Of a stretch of DNA of 64,000 bases, positions 52,648 to 61,421 are shown piece by piece; within the stretch, counting starts at the first letter, position 1, and the number at the start of each line of letters is the position of its first letter. The notes beneath the pieces were generated by a model. The model had not been told where the DNA came from. It was given only the letters and a program-made list of their open reading frames with translations, and made no database searches. Both the position numbers and the translations under genes were made by a program. Origin of the DNA: Flavobacterium swingsii (GTDB lineage: Bacteria; Bacteroidota; Bacteroidia; Flavobacteriales; Flavobacteriaceae). Location: NCBI RefSeq assembly GCF_900111965.1, contig NZ_FOJT01000002.1, forward strand, positions 124,001 to 188,000. Direction: 5' to 3'.

Positions 52648-53751
52648 ATGATTACAGAATCTGTAAAAGCTAGCGAACTTCATAAAATTGATCCAGTTTT
52701 TGGACAATTGTCTTTCGATAACCACGAACAAATTGTTTTTTGCAATGACAAAGATACTGGTTTGAAAGCAATAATTGGTATACACAATACAGTTTTAGGG
52801 CCAGCGCTTGGTGGTACTAGAATGTGGAAATACGCTAACGAATGGGAAGCGCTAAACGATGTTTTGCGTTTGTCACGTGGTATGACTTTCAAGTCTGCAA
52901 TCACAGGATTAAATCTTGGCGGTGGGAAAGCAGTAATTATAGGTGATTCTAAAATAGATAAAACACCTGAAATGATTGCTAAATTTGGTCAATACGTAAA
53001 CTCTCTAAGTGGTAAATATATTACTGCCGAAGATGTAGGAACAACGACTGGTGATATGGATTTAATCCGCCTGCAAACACCTCACGTTACTGGAGTTTCT
53101 ATCGAAAAAGGTGGTTCTGGAAACCCTTCTCCTGTAACTGCTTACGGTGTTTATATGGGAATGAAAGCTGCTGCCAAATACAAATTTGGTTCAGATGTTT
53201 TAGAAGGAAAAAAAGTTTTGGTACAAGGTATTGGTCACGTAGGTGAAACCCTTGTAGATTACTTAACAAAAGAAGGTGCAAAAGTTATCATTTCGGATAT
53301 AAATCAAGGAAGATTAGAAGAAATAGGTAATAAATACGGAGCACAAATTTATACTGGCGATGATTTGTACGGAGCTGATGTCGATATTTATGCGCCTTGT
53401 GCACTTGGAGCGACTATAAACGACGATACAATTCACAAAATAAAAGCAAAAGTTATTGCTGGAGCAGCAAACAATCAGTTAGGGAACGAAAATATACACG
53501 GAGCACTATTGCAAGAAAAAGGAATTGCTTATGCACCGGATTTTTTAATTAATGCTGGTGGAATTATTAATGTTTATGCAGAAATTGTAGGTTATGACAT
53601 GGCGGAATCTATGCGTAGAACTGAAAATATATACAATACAACATTGGAGATTTTCGATTATGCTGATACAAATAAAATCACGACGCATCAAGCTGCAATG
53701 AGAATTGCGCAAAATCGTATCGATTTAAGAAAAAAAGAAATCTCTAAATAG
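52648..53751 (+). CDS. ldh: leucine (branched-chain amino acid) dehydrogenase
   Basis: NAD-dependent deamination of leucine, valine or isoleucine to the 2-oxo acid, feeding iso-branched fatty acids that flavobacteria use widely. 367 residues of the Glu/Leu/Phe/Val dehydrogenase family: HNTVLGPALGGTRMW, LSRGMTFKSAITGLNLGGGKAVI with the catalytic Lys, TAEDVGTTTGDMD, the Rossmann VQGIGHVGETLVDYL, and GAANNQLGNENI. Size fits leucine dehydrogenase. Phenylalanine dehydrogenase is a less likely alternative. Long 5' gap shared with the MsbA-like gene. Confidence 0.9.
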   Translation: MITESVKASELHKIDPVFGQLSFDNHEQIVFCNDKDTGLKAIIGIHNTVLGPALGGTRMWKYANEWEALNDVLRLSRGMTFKSAITGLNLGGGKAVIIGDSKIDKTPEMIAKFGQYVNSLSGKYITAEDVGTTTGDMDLIRLQTPHVTGVSIEKGGSGNPSPVTAYGVYMGMKAAAKYKFGSDVLEGKKVLVQGIGHVGETLVDYLTKEGAKVIISDINQGRLEEIGNKYGAQIYTGDDLYGADVDIYAPCALGATINDDTIHKIKAKVIAGAANNQLGNENIHGALLQEKGIAYAPDFLINAGGIINVYAEIVGYDMAESMRRTENIYNTTLEIFDYADTNKITTHQAAMRIAQNRIDLRKKEISK

Positions 53752-53774
53752 ATTTTTAGAAATTTAGATTTTTT

Positions 53775-53805
53775 TTCTAAGAAGTCTAAAATTCTAAGAA
53801 GTCTA
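53775..53805 (+). repeat. 14-bp direct repeat upstream of nusB
   Basis: TTCTAAGAAGTCTA occurs at 53775-53788 and 53792-53805 (17-bp period). It lies between leucine dehydrogenase and nusB. TACTTTTG at 53827-53834 is a good -7 box for nusB just after it. Confidence 0.7.
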
Positions 53806-53885
53806 TAAATCTTAAAAATAAAATTGTACTTTTGTGGAGTGAAAGAATTTCTTTCGCTCCATTAATTTTTAAATGTTCTTACAAA

Positions 53886-54830
53886 GTGTTAAACAGACGA
53901 CATATTCGAGTTAAAGTGATGCAGACGTTATATTCTATGCGTCAAACACAATCAGATAATCTGGAGAAAGAAGAGAAATTCTTGTTTCAAAGTATCGAAA
54001 ACGTACAAGATTTGTACCTAATAATGGTGTCAACATTGGTCGAAATCCAATCTAAAGAAGACACACTAATAGAAATTTCTCGTAACAAACACTTAGTTAC
54101 TAAAGAAGAAAAAAATCCTAACCTAAAGTTTGTAAACAACAAAGTTTTGACTATTCTAACAGAGAATAAATCATTGCTAAATGCACTCGAAGACAGGAAA
54201 ATAAACAACTGGAAACATAACGACGATTATATCCTAATCTTATTACAAGCCATCAAAGAAAGTACTTTGTATAGTGATTATATGAGTAATACCAAATCTA
54301 ATTTTGAAGAAGATAGAGATTTTATTGCTTCAGTTTTTGCCGAAATTATTGCTCCAAATATTAAGTTATACGAATATTTAGAAGACCATAAACTAACTTG
54401 GATAGACGATATTCCGTTAGTAAATACTTTGATTCTAAAACAATTGAAAGCCATTCAGAATACCGAAAACGGTAATTTCTTTGTGCCAAAATTATACAAC
54501 GATACCGAAGACAAGGAATTCGTAGGGAACTTATTCAGAAAAGTAGTACTTAATAATCAGGAGTTAGCTAAAGAATTTGCAGAAAAAACACCGAATTGGG
54601 AAGCTGATCGTATTGCCGAGATAGATACAATAATCTTAAAAATGGCTATTTGTGAGTTTCTGAAATTCCCATCTATTCCTGTAAAAGTTACGATAAATGA
54701 GTATCTTGAATTGGCTAAAGAATATTCGACTCCAAAAAGTAGTATTTTTATAAACGGAATTTTAGACAATTTAGTCAAAGAATTTGAAGCTAACGGTAAA
54801 TTAAAGAAAACGGGACGAGGTTTAATGTAA
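53886..54830 (+). CDS. nusB: NusB, long Bacteroidota form
   Basis: Antitermination factor for rRNA transcription. I set the start at GTG 53886, which gives the family N-terminus (M)LNRRHIRVKVMQTLYSM; the open frame begins at 53832 but those codons have no similarity. 314 residues, about twice the enteric length: an N-terminal helical extension of about 170 residues, then the NusB fold with LFRKVVLNNQELAKEFAEKTPNWEADRIAEIDTIILKMAICEFLKFPSIPVKVTINEYLELAKEYSTPKSSIFINGILD. First gene of nusB-DUF1573-yajC. Confidence 0.9.
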   Translation: MLNRRHIRVKVMQTLYSMRQTQSDNLEKEEKFLFQSIENVQDLYLIMVSTLVEIQSKEDTLIEISRNKHLVTKEEKNPNLKFVNNKVLTILTENKSLLNALEDRKINNWKHNDDYILILLQAIKESTLYSDYMSNTKSNFEEDRDFIASVFAEIIAPNIKLYEYLEDHKLTWIDDIPLVNTLILKQLKAIQNTENGNFFVPKLYNDTEDKEFVGNLFRKVVLNNQELAKEFAEKTPNWEADRIAEIDTIILKMAICEFLKFPSIPVKVTINEYLELAKEYSTPKSSIFINGILDNLVKEFEANGKLKKTGRGLM

Positions 54831-54841
54831 AAAGTAAATTT

Positions 54842-55357
54842 ATGATTAAGAATATAATGACTTTTATTGCAGTTGCATCATTATTAGCAACTGTATCTTG
54901 CAAAAAGAAGGAAGAAAACACTTCGATTGTTTTGGATGCAAACAACATGATTACGTCACCACAATACCCAGCAGAACAAACGGTTATTGAGCCAAAGAAA
55001 ACTATGAAACCTGGAGAATATCCAAAAATTGAAATTGAAAATTCAGATTTCGACTTTGGAGATATTACACAAGGAGATAAAGTTTCGCATGTATTTAAGT
55101 TTAAGAATACAGGAAAAAGTGATTTAGTAATTTTAGATGCTCATGCCAGTTGTGGTTGCACCGTTCCTGAATGGACAAAAACACCTATAAAATCTGGTGA
55201 AAGTGGTGAAGTAAACATCATTTTTAATTCTGAAGGAAAAATAGGAAAGCAAGAAAAAACAGTAACACTAAGAACAAATACAGAAGCTGGAAGCGAGATA
55301 ATTCACTTTAAAACTAATATTAACCCAAAAGCAGGAACTCCTGCAAAAACTAAATAA
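54842..55357 (+). CDS. DUF1573 lipoprotein
   Basis: 171 residues with lipoprotein signal (LLATVSC, lipid Cys20) and one DUF1573 domain: EIENSDFDFGDITQGDKVSHVFKFKNTGKSDLVILDAHASCGCTVPEW, with the paired cysteines CGC, then SGESGEVNIIFNSEGKIG. The domain is an Ig/MSP-like beta sandwich. Common in Bacteroidota between nusB and yajC, so probably a periplasmic or outer-membrane part of the envelope linked to secretion. Exact role unknown. 11 bp after nusB and 5 bp before yajC. Confidence 0.9.
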   Translation: MIKNIMTFIAVASLLATVSCKKKEENTSIVLDANNMITSPQYPAEQTVIEPKKTMKPGEYPKIEIENSDFDFGDITQGDKVSHVFKFKNTGKSDLVILDAHASCGCTVPEWTKTPIKSGESGEVNIIFNSEGKIGKQEKTVTLRTNTEAGSEIIHFKTNINPKAGTPAKTK

Positions 55358-55362
55358 TTATT

Positions 55363-55635
55363 ATGGGACAGTTTGTACAATATTTACCTTATATTTTAAT
55401 ACCATTCGTGTTTTATTTTTTTATGATAAAACCAGCAAATGACAAAGTAAAAAAAGAAAAAAGCTTTGAAGCATCGCTAAAAGTAGGTGACAAAATAGTT
55501 ACAAAAAGCGGTTTGCACGGAAAAGTAGCTGAACTTGCAGAAACTACAGTTGTTATAGAAACAATGTCTGGAAAACTAAAAATGGAACGCTCGGCAATTT
55601 CTAACGAAATGAGTGAAGCATTAAACAAGAAATAG
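55363..55635 (+). CDS. yajC: preprotein translocase subunit YajC
   Basis: A 90-residue single-helix inner-membrane protein that associates with SecDF. The helix is LPYILIPFVFYFFMI, followed by the family motif RPxxK-like KPANDKVKKEKSFEASLKVGDKIVTKSGLHGKVAELAETTVVIE. Last gene of nusB-DUF1573-yajC, closed by a bidirectional terminator. SecDF is encoded separately at 46784. Confidence 0.95.
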   Translation: MGQFVQYLPYILIPFVFYFFMIKPANDKVKKEKSFEASLKVGDKIVTKSGLHGKVAELAETTVVIETMSGKLKMERSAISNEMSEALNKK

Positions 55636-55654
55636 TTTTTTAGAATTCAATATA

Positions 55655-55687
55655 AAAAAACCACGAAATTTGATTTCGTGGTTTTTT
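55655..55687. terminator. bidirectional terminator after yajC
   Basis: AAAAAACCACGAAAT / ATTTCGTGGTTTTTT with a TTG loop, between yajC and the convergent DUF1801/YdeI gene. Confidence 0.9.
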
Positions 55688-55688
55688 G

Positions 55689-56264
55689 TTATCTGTACTT
55701 ATCGTTTAATCCTTTGCCTTCCAGAATCATAGGTTTTATTTTTTCTAGTCGGTCGAGTTTTGTTTTTTCTTGCTTTGCAGTATCAATATATTCGATAAAT
55801 TCTTTTTGTTTGTAAGGAGAAAACAACTCGAAAGCTTTAGCAATTTCAGGGTTTTCATTTATAAAATTCTGAAAAAAATCAGAAATAATTATTTCTTTTT
55901 TCTCTGGTTTGTATGATTTTCCTTCTTTTTCAATTTGGATAGCTTCTGCAATATAAACTAAGATTAATTCTTCGTTTATCTCACTTTTTGATGCAAAACG
56001 CCATTGTCTCAGTGCTTTTGTAACGCCTTCTTGTGCATTAATTAAAACATTTGCTTCATCTTTTAAGTAAACACCATTAAAAAACCAAAGACCAACATAA
56101 GATTTGAAACCGCCAATTCCCAAAACATTTTTGTCGTTATAAGTATAAACGATTCCGCCCCATTTAGTGGTTTCTACAAGGTTTGTTTTATTTACAATAG
56201 ACTTCAGGAGTTCAATTTCTTCACTCCATTGATCGTTTTGTTTATCCCAAACTTTTGTAGCCAT
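55689..56264 (-). CDS. DUF1801 plus YdeI/OmpD-associated protein
   Basis: 191 residues in two parts. Residues 1-115 form a DUF1801 domain (WSEEIELLKSIVNKTNLVETTKWGGIVYTYNDKNVLGIGGFKSYVGLWFFNG). The C-terminal part (NPEIAKAFELFSPYKQKEFIEYIDTAKQEKTKLDRLEKIKPMILEGKG) is the 'bacteriocin-protection' YdeI/OmpD-associated helical tail, with the S-P-x-x-Q/K-x-E signature. Cytoplasmic; role unknown. It ends two bases after the yajC terminator and begins 13 bp from pepT on the same strand. Confidence 0.88.
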   Translation of the reverse strand: MATKVWDKQNDQWSEEIELLKSIVNKTNLVETTKWGGIVYTYNDKNVLGIGGFKSYVGLWFFNGVYLKDEANVLINAQEGVTKALRQWRFASKSEINEELILVYIAEAIQIEKEGKSYKPEKKEIIISDFFQNFINENPEIAKAFELFSPYKQKEFIEYIDTAKQEKTKLDRLEKIKPMILEGKGLNDKYR

Positions 56265-56276
56265 TAGTTTAAAAGA

Positions 56277-57539
56277 TTATTTTTTTTCAGTCTTTTTATA
56301 ATCTCCAGAAGCAGTTATTTGAGCAATTTGTACAATGACATCAATTGCTTTTTGAATACTTTCTACAGGAACGTATTCGTATTTTCCATGAAAATTATGT
56401 CCACCAGCAAAAATATTTGGACATGGCAAACCTTTGTAAGAAAGCTGACAACCATCGGTTCCGCCACGAATAGGTTTTATAAGCGGTTTGATTCCTAAGT
56501 TTTTCATCGCTTTTTCGGCAATATCGATAATATGAAAAACGGGAACTACTTTTTCTTTCATATTGTAATATTGGTCTTTTACGACAGTAATTACAATATC
56601 TTCACCAAATTGTTTGGCAAATTTCTTATTCATTTTTTTTGTAATAGTATGAATAAGTTCTTTACGTTTTTTGAATTTTCTAGCATCATGATCACGAATA
56701 ATAAGCTCTAAATGAGTTTCTTCGATACTTCCAGAAAGTTGCGTTACATGAAAAAATCCTTGGTAACCTTTTGTTTCTTGCGGAATTTCGTCTTTTGGTA
56801 ATTCATTAATAAATTCATTTGCTAATAACATCGAATTTATCATTTTTCCTTTTGCATAACCTGGATGTACGCTTTTTCCTTTGAAAGTTATTTTAGCACC
56901 AGCAGCATTAAAATTCTCGTATTCTAATTCGCCAACCTGACTTCCGTCCATAGTGTAAGCCCAATCGCAAGCAAACTTTTCTACGTCAAAATGATGTGCA
57001 CCACGACCTATTTCTTCGTCAGGTGTAAATCCTACACGAATTTTACCGTGTTTAATTTCTGGATTTTTGATAAGGAATTCCATTGCCGAAACAATTTCGG
57101 TAATTCCAGCTTTGTCATCGGCACCAAGTAGAGTTGTACCATCAGTTGTGATTAGGGTTTGCCCTTTGTAAAGCAATAAATCTTTGAAATATTTTGGCGA
57201 AAGCACGATATTTTTTTCTGCATTTAATACAATATCGTTACCATCATAATTTTTTACAATTTGTGGTTTTACATCTTTTCCTGTAAAATCTGGAGTAGTA
57301 TCAAAATGAGAAACAAAACCAATGGTTGGAACTTCGTGCGAAACATTACTAGGCAAAGTCGCCATGATGTAAGCTTTGTCATCGATAGTTACTTCTTGCA
57401 TACCAATTGCTTTTAGTTCTTCTACTAATTTATTGGCTAAATCCCATTGTTTTGCAGTACTTGGTGTTGCTTCTGAATTAGGATCAGATTCGGTATCTAT
57501 AGTTACGTAGCTTATAAAACGGTCGATAATATGTTGCAT
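56277..57539 (-). CDS. pepT: peptidase T (tripeptide aminopeptidase)
   Basis: Dizinc M20B aminopeptidase removing N-terminal residues from tripeptides in the cytoplasm. ATG 57539 ([23 protein letters not shown]) is the family start. Metal site: [12 protein letters not shown] (His, Asp), [10 protein letters not shown] (bridging Asp), [13 protein letters not shown] (catalytic and metal Glu), [10 protein letters not shown] and [14 protein letters not shown] (last His). 420 residues, normal. An upstream neighbour is separated by intergenic repeats. Confidence 0.95.
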   Translation of the reverse strand: MQHIIDRFISYVTIDTESDPNSEATPSTAKQWDLANKLVEELKAIGMQEVTIDDKAYIMATLPSNVSHEVPTIGFVSHFDTTPDFTGKDVKPQIVKNYDGNDIVLNAEKNIVLSPKYFKDLLLYKGQTLITTDGTTLLGADDKAGITEIVSAMEFLIKNPEIKHGKIRVGFTPDEEIGRGAHHFDVEKFACDWAYTMDGSQVGELEYENFNAAGAKITFKGKSVHPGYAKGKMINSMLLANEFINELPKDEIPQETKGYQGFFHVTQLSGSIEETHLELIIRDHDARKFKKRKELIHTITKKMNKKFAKQFGEDIVITVVKDQYYNMKEKVVPVFHIIDIAEKAMKNLGIKPLIKPIRGGTDGCQLSYKGLPCPNIFAGGHNFHGKYEYVPVESIQKAIDVIVQIAQITASGDYKKTEKK

Positions 57540-57599
57540 ATTGTTTTTTTTAATGAAGGTCAAATATAAGATTTATTTAGGAAAAGAGAAATTGAAAAG

Positions 57600-57733
57600 T
57601 AACACGAATTACACTAATTTGCACGAATTATTTTAAACCAGATAAGGCATATAAGTTCATTTAAGTTGGACAAATTTTAAATGATATAATTCGCCCAGCC
57701 ATTGTGCAAAACGGCTGTTACTGGCTGGTTATT
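57600..57733. other. intergenic repeat remnants and hairpin after a small cassette-like gene
   Basis: 57602-57636 has ACACGAATTACACTAATTTG, similar to the inverted repeat at 30366-30427. 57694-57727 reads, on the minus strand, CCAGCCAGTAACAGCCG and TTTTGCACAATGGCTGG, a 7-bp stem (CCAGCCA/TGGCTGG) with an inner CAGCC/GGCTG pairing. It begins a few bases after the stop of the 151-aa membrane protein gene and looks like the border elements that flank single genes in Bacteroidota. Confidence 0.5.
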
Positions 57734-58189
57734 TTAATCTAATTTCAAGTTTTTTACAACATCTACATTAATATCTGCATTTTCCAAATTTGATATTAAT
57801 TCTTTAAGGCTTTGTTTGGTACAATTAACTTGAAAACTTGTTATTAATGTTTTTTGATATACAACTAAATTAATTCCTCCACCAATCTTTGTGGCTGATA
57901 TTTTAAAAACAATTTTCTCGATACTGTCTTTTTGGAAAGTGTGATTAAAAGATTTGAAAAAATAAGGTCTTTTAACAGTTAAGTATTCTTCATAGATCTG
58001 AAAATTTTTCAGCATATATAAAAATTGTACAATAGCAAGTATAAAGAATGAAATTCCAATAAAGTAAAGAAATGCATCACCTTTTGTATTCCAATAAATT
58101 GATGAAAAATATATCGGAATTATGTAAAAGCAACTTAAGGCTGCTATAAAATATTGAAAAAATTTAATTGGAGTTTCGTATATCAACAT
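57734..58189 (-). CDS. membrane protein with a PH-like C-terminal domain, unknown
   Basis: 151 residues. Two membrane helices (FFQYFIAALSCFYIIPIYFSS and AFLYFIGISFFILAIVQFLYML) are followed by a soluble half, IYEEYLTVKRPYFFKSFNHTFQKDSIEKIVFKISA, GGINLVVYQKTLITSFQVNC, which resembles small bacterial PH/YcxB-like domains. I do not recognise a specific family. The gene is flanked by an imperfect hairpin downstream and by ACACGTTATCAGCAAG upstream (58224-58239), which suggests a single-gene cassette. Confidence 0.6.
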   Translation of the reverse strand: MLIYETPIKFFQYFIAALSCFYIIPIYFSSIYWNTKGDAFLYFIGISFFILAIVQFLYMLKNFQIYEEYLTVKRPYFFKSFNHTFQKDSIEKIVFKISATKIGGGINLVVYQKTLITSFQVNCTKQSLKELISNLENADINVDVVKNLKLD

Positions 58190-58244
58190 TTTTATTTATT
58201 GCTTTTGTTAGTTTTTCTAGGTTAACTTGCTGATAACGTGTAAA

Positions 58245-59168
58245 TTAGTGTTTAATTTTTGTATTAATAACATCGATTATTTTTGAAACATCTGTTTTAT
58301 AATCGAACCAAATAGCATTTTCACTACGTTTGAACCAAGTGATTTGTCGTTTTGAGAATCTTCGGGTATTTTTTTTAATTTCTTCGATGGCAAAAATTAA
58401 ATTAAAATCACCATCAAAAAAACTGAATAATTCACGATAACCAACAGTTTGCAAAGCGTTTAAATCTTTATTTGGATATAATTTTTCGGTTTCAGCAAGC
58501 AAACCTTCATTTATCATGATATCAACTCGCTGGTTGATGCGGTCGTACATAATTTCTCGGTCGGCTTCTAAACCAATGATAATTGGAGTGAAGTTTCTGG
58601 CGTTTTTGTCTTTGTTTAGAAACGAAGAATAAGGTTTTCCTGTTCCGATGCAAACTTCTACAAATCGCATCATACGTTGTGGGTTTTGTAAGGTTTGTGG
58701 ATTTTCGGAAAGGATTTTGTTGTAATATTCTATATCTAATTCTTGTAGTTTTTGTTGTAAATATTCGATGCCATTTTTGTCGTATTTTTTTTGAATTTCT
58801 TCACGAATAGTAGGTTCTATATTTGGGAAAGTATCAAATCCTTTTAAGACGGCATCTACATATAATCCTGAACCGCCAACCATGATTTGAATGTTATTTG
58901 TGATAAATAACTCTTCTAATTTAGCAATGGCTTCTTTCTCAAAATCACCAACGGTATATTCTTCGAAAATGGATTTGTTTTGGATAAAATGATGTGTGGC
59001 TTGACTTAATTCGTCGTCGCTCGGAACTGCAGTTCCTATTCGCATTTCTTTAAAAAACTGACGACTATCGCAGGAAATAATATCGCAACCATATTGCGTT
59101 GCCAAAGCAATGCTTAAGGCAGTTTTTCCTATGGCTGTTGGCCCGATTATGGTTATTAAATAATTCAT
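58245..59168 (-). CDS. miaA: tRNA dimethylallyltransferase
   Basis: Adds an isopentenyl group to A37 of tRNAs reading U-starting codons. 307 residues. P-loop IIGPTAIGKTALS, substrate strand DIISCDSRQFFKEMRIGTA, MVGGSGLYVDAVLKG, LQNPQRMMRFVEV, TPIIIGLEADREIMYDRINQRVD, LQTVGYRELFSFFDG, and the terminal RRFSKRQITWFKR. Length normal. A modular repeat (copy C) lies upstream. Confidence 0.96.
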   Translation of the reverse strand: MNYLITIIGPTAIGKTALSIALATQYGCDIISCDSRQFFKEMRIGTAVPSDDELSQATHHFIQNKSIFEEYTVGDFEKEAIAKLEELFITNNIQIMVGGSGLYVDAVLKGFDTFPNIEPTIREEIQKKYDKNGIEYLQQKLQELDIEYYNKILSENPQTLQNPQRMMRFVEVCIGTGKPYSSFLNKDKNARNFTPIIIGLEADREIMYDRINQRVDIMINEGLLAETEKLYPNKDLNALQTVGYRELFSFFDGDFNLIFAIEEIKKNTRRFSKRQITWFKRSENAIWFDYKTDVSKIIDVINTKIKH

Positions 59169-59191
59169 GAATTAGCAGATTGTTGGTTTTT

Positions 59192-59294
59192 TAGCCCCGA
59201 TAGTAGTGGAAATCCTTTTTTCGTCAGTTCGAGTAGCTTGCAAAGCGTATCGAGAACAAGAAAAAAGATTGTAACGGATAGCGGGAATAGCTCC
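59192..59294 (+). repeat. modular flavobacterial repeat, copy C with a different core
   Basis: Begins TAGCCCCGATAGTAGTGG and ends CGGATAGCGGGAATAGCTCC, the same borders as copies A and B. The core differs: TTTTTTC / GAAAAAA arms surround another partly paired stretch (GTTCGAGTAGC and GCGTATCGAGAAC). A further repeat-like phrase CTTCGACTACGCTCAGTGTG follows at 59298. Confidence 0.85.
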
Positions 59295-59323
59295 TCACTT
59301 CGACTACGCTCAGTGTGACAAGA

Positions 59324-60685
59324 TTAAAATTTTACGATTTTCATCACTTTGTTTTTTCGTAAATAACCTTGTATAATATTTCGAGTGTTTCGGTTGTTAG
59401 GCATAGGCGTAATAAGGGTTTTTAGGATTTGGATATTGCTTATTTGATAGTTTAAATCGTAGAAAGCATAGCCTTTATATACACCATTTTCTATGAGAAC
59501 GGCACTGCGCTCGCTGATGGTTCGGCCTTTGTCGACAATAACCATGCTTTGATTTTCGAAGCTGCTTTTTGTGATAAAATCCTGTACACGTTTGTTGTAT
59601 TCTTCGGGCGAAATTTTGCCAATACACGCGCCATCGCACTCATTTATTTTATGCTGAAAACACTCCGCTTTTGTTTCGTATAAACCTGTTAGTTTTTGGC
59701 ACAAATTGTAGTGAGAAGAAATTCTGAATAAAATATTTTTTCCTTCCTGAAGGCTTGTGTATGCTGTGATTTCTTTTTTTCGACCGTCGGCTTTTTGTAA
59801 TTTTAGATTGAGATAACCGTTTGTGTCTGTTTCAGAATAAATGGCTACAGGAAAATGGCTTTTAGGAGACATTCTGTTGTAAATAGGTCGGTTTATTTTT
59901 ATTTCTTCAGTTTCTTTGAGTAATGCAACAAGTTCGCTTCCGGTTTCTTCGTAAGTGACTGTAAAAACTTCTTGTTGAATTTTTAGCGCACTTTTTGTAA
60001 TTCCTGTAAAATGCTGGTTGACTCTTTTTTTGATGTTTCTGCTTTTGCCAATAAAAATGATATTTCCGTTTTCTTTGTGAATGTAATAAACTCCGGTTTT
60101 GTTGGGCAAAGATTCAATAATATGGAATAATTTGGGCGCAATTCCTTTGATAATTTCGGTTTTGATGTTGTCTCTTACAATGACTTTTCCCAAATCTTTG
60201 TCTAACAACATTTTAAATAATTTGACTGTTGCCAGTGCATCTCCTTCGGCACGATGTCTGTCTGTCATTGGGATTCCTAAGGCTCGAACTAGTTTTCCTA
60301 AACTATAAGAAGGTTGTTCTGGAATTAGAATTTTCGCCAACTCGACCGTACAAAGTGTTTTTGCTTGAAAATCATAACCTAAACGACGAAACTCTGTACG
60401 AAGAATTCGGTAATCGAAAACGGTGTTGTGTGCAACAATAACGCAATCTTTAGTGATTTCGACAATGCGTTTGGCTACTTCGTGAAACTTGGGTGCAGAA
60501 ACCAACATAGCGTTATTTATCCCCGTGAGTTTTACTACAAACGGCTGAATTGGGATTTCGGGATTCACTAAACTGATAAATTGGTCTACGATTTCGTGAC
60601 CATCGAATTTATAGATGGCGATTTCAGTAATTCCTTCTTCGTTATACTGACCTCCAGTGGTTTCTATGTCTAAAATTGCGTACAA
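59324..60685 (-). CDS. DnaQ-like 3'-5' exonuclease fused to a GIY-YIG (UvrC/Cho-like) nuclease
   Basis: 453 residues, two nuclease modules. N-terminal DEDDh exonuclease: Asp6 and Glu8 in AILDIETTG, VAHNTVFDYRIL with the third Asp, and DRHRAEGDA (142-150). A GIY-YIG domain starts near 198 (TGVYYIHKENGNIIFIGKSRNIKKRVNQHF), with NRPIYN later. The C-terminal part has a cysteine cluster (KAECFQHKINECDGACIGKI) as in UvrC/Cho. Such fusions are annotated as DNA polymerase III epsilon-like and may act in DNA repair. The exact substrate is unknown. Confidence 0.9.
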   Translation of the reverse strand: MYAILDIETTGGQYNEEGITEIAIYKFDGHEIVDQFISLVNPEIPIQPFVVKLTGINNAMLVSAPKFHEVAKRIVEITKDCVIVAHNTVFDYRILRTEFRRLGYDFQAKTLCTVELAKILIPEQPSYSLGKLVRALGIPMTDRHRAEGDALATVKLFKMLLDKDLGKVIVRDNIKTEIIKGIAPKLFHIIESLPNKTGVYYIHKENGNIIFIGKSRNIKKRVNQHFTGITKSALKIQQEVFTVTYEETGSELVALLKETEEIKINRPIYNRMSPKSHFPVAIYSETDTNGYLNLKLQKADGRKKEITAYTSLQEGKNILFRISSHYNLCQKLTGLYETKAECFQHKINECDGACIGKISPEEYNKRVQDFITKSSFENQSMVIVDKGRTISERSAVLIENGVYKGYAFYDLNYQISNIQILKTLITPMPNNRNTRNIIQGYLRKNKVMKIVKF

Positions 60686-60741
60686 ATATTGTTTTTTATT
60701 GTTTTTTGAGATTTCTCCTTCGTCGAAATGACAAAATTATA

Positions 60742-61404
60742 TTAATTCCTTCCTCCAAAGATACTACTTCCTATTCGAACCATCGTGCTTCCACATTCGA
60801 TTGCGAGTTTGTAATCGCCAGACATTCCCATGGAAATAATTGATAATTGACAATTGATAATTGATAATGGCTTTAAATTATCAAAAATCGATTTCAAATG
60901 TGTGAATTCTTTTTTTATTTGGTTCTGATTTTCGGTAAATGTTGCCATGCCCATTAGCCCTACAATTCGGATATTTTGTAATGATTTGAATTCGTTTAAA
61001 GCTAATAATTCGTTCAGTTCTTTTTCGTCTAAACCAAATTTTGTTTCTTCTTCAGCAATGTATATTTGTAACAAACAATCAATAATTCGATTGTGTTTTT
61101 CGGCTTGTTTGTTTATTTCTTGTAGTAATTTTAAGCTGTCAACTCCGTGAATTAAACTCACATATTCAGCCATAAATTTCACTTTATTACTCTGAACATG
61201 GCCTATCATATGCCATTCGATATCTTTGGGCATTGCTTCCCACTTCTCGGTCATTTCTTGGATTTTATTTTCACCAAAAATGCGTTGACCTACTTCGTAA
61301 GCTTCCATCAAATCAGGAATTGGTTTGGTTTTAGAAACCGCAACAAGTGTGACACTTTCTGGAAGTGAAGCTTTTATTTTATTTAGGTTTTGAGCTATTG
61401 ACAT
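60742..61404 (-). CDS. YggS/PROSC-family PLP homeostasis protein
   Basis: 220 residues, TIM-barrel PLP protein that buffers pyridoxal phosphate. VTLVAVSKTKPIPDLMEAYEVGQRIFGENKIQE holds the PLP Lys in VSKTKP, then EWHMIGHVQSNKVKF, IHGVDSLKLL, IVGLMGMATFTENQ and the phosphate loop GMSGDYKLAIECGSTMVRIGSSIFG. Between the last two motifs the usual loop is replaced by LSIINCQLSIIS, encoded by an AT-rich repeat (60835-60868). The active site looks intact, so it is probably functional. Confidence 0.93.
   Translation of the reverse strand: MSIAQNLNKIKASLPESVTLVAVSKTKPIPDLMEAYEVGQRIFGENKIQEMTEKWEAMPKDIEWHMIGHVQSNKVKFMAEYVSLIHGVDSLKLLQEINKQAEKHNRIIDCLLQIYIAEEETKFGLDEKELNELLALNEFKSLQNIRIVGLMGMATFTENQNQIKKEFTHLKSIFDNLKPLSIINCQLSIISMGMSGDYKLAIECGSTMVRIGSSIFGGRN
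60835..60869. repeat. AT-rich repeat inside the yggS-like gene
   Basis: AATAATTGATAATTGAC followed by AATTGATAATTGATAAT, nearly palindromic. The same units fill 62653-62714 and occur near 16341-16362. Here it is in frame and encodes about 11 residues. Confidence 0.8.
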
Positions 61405-61421
61405 TATTTTTAGTATTAAAA

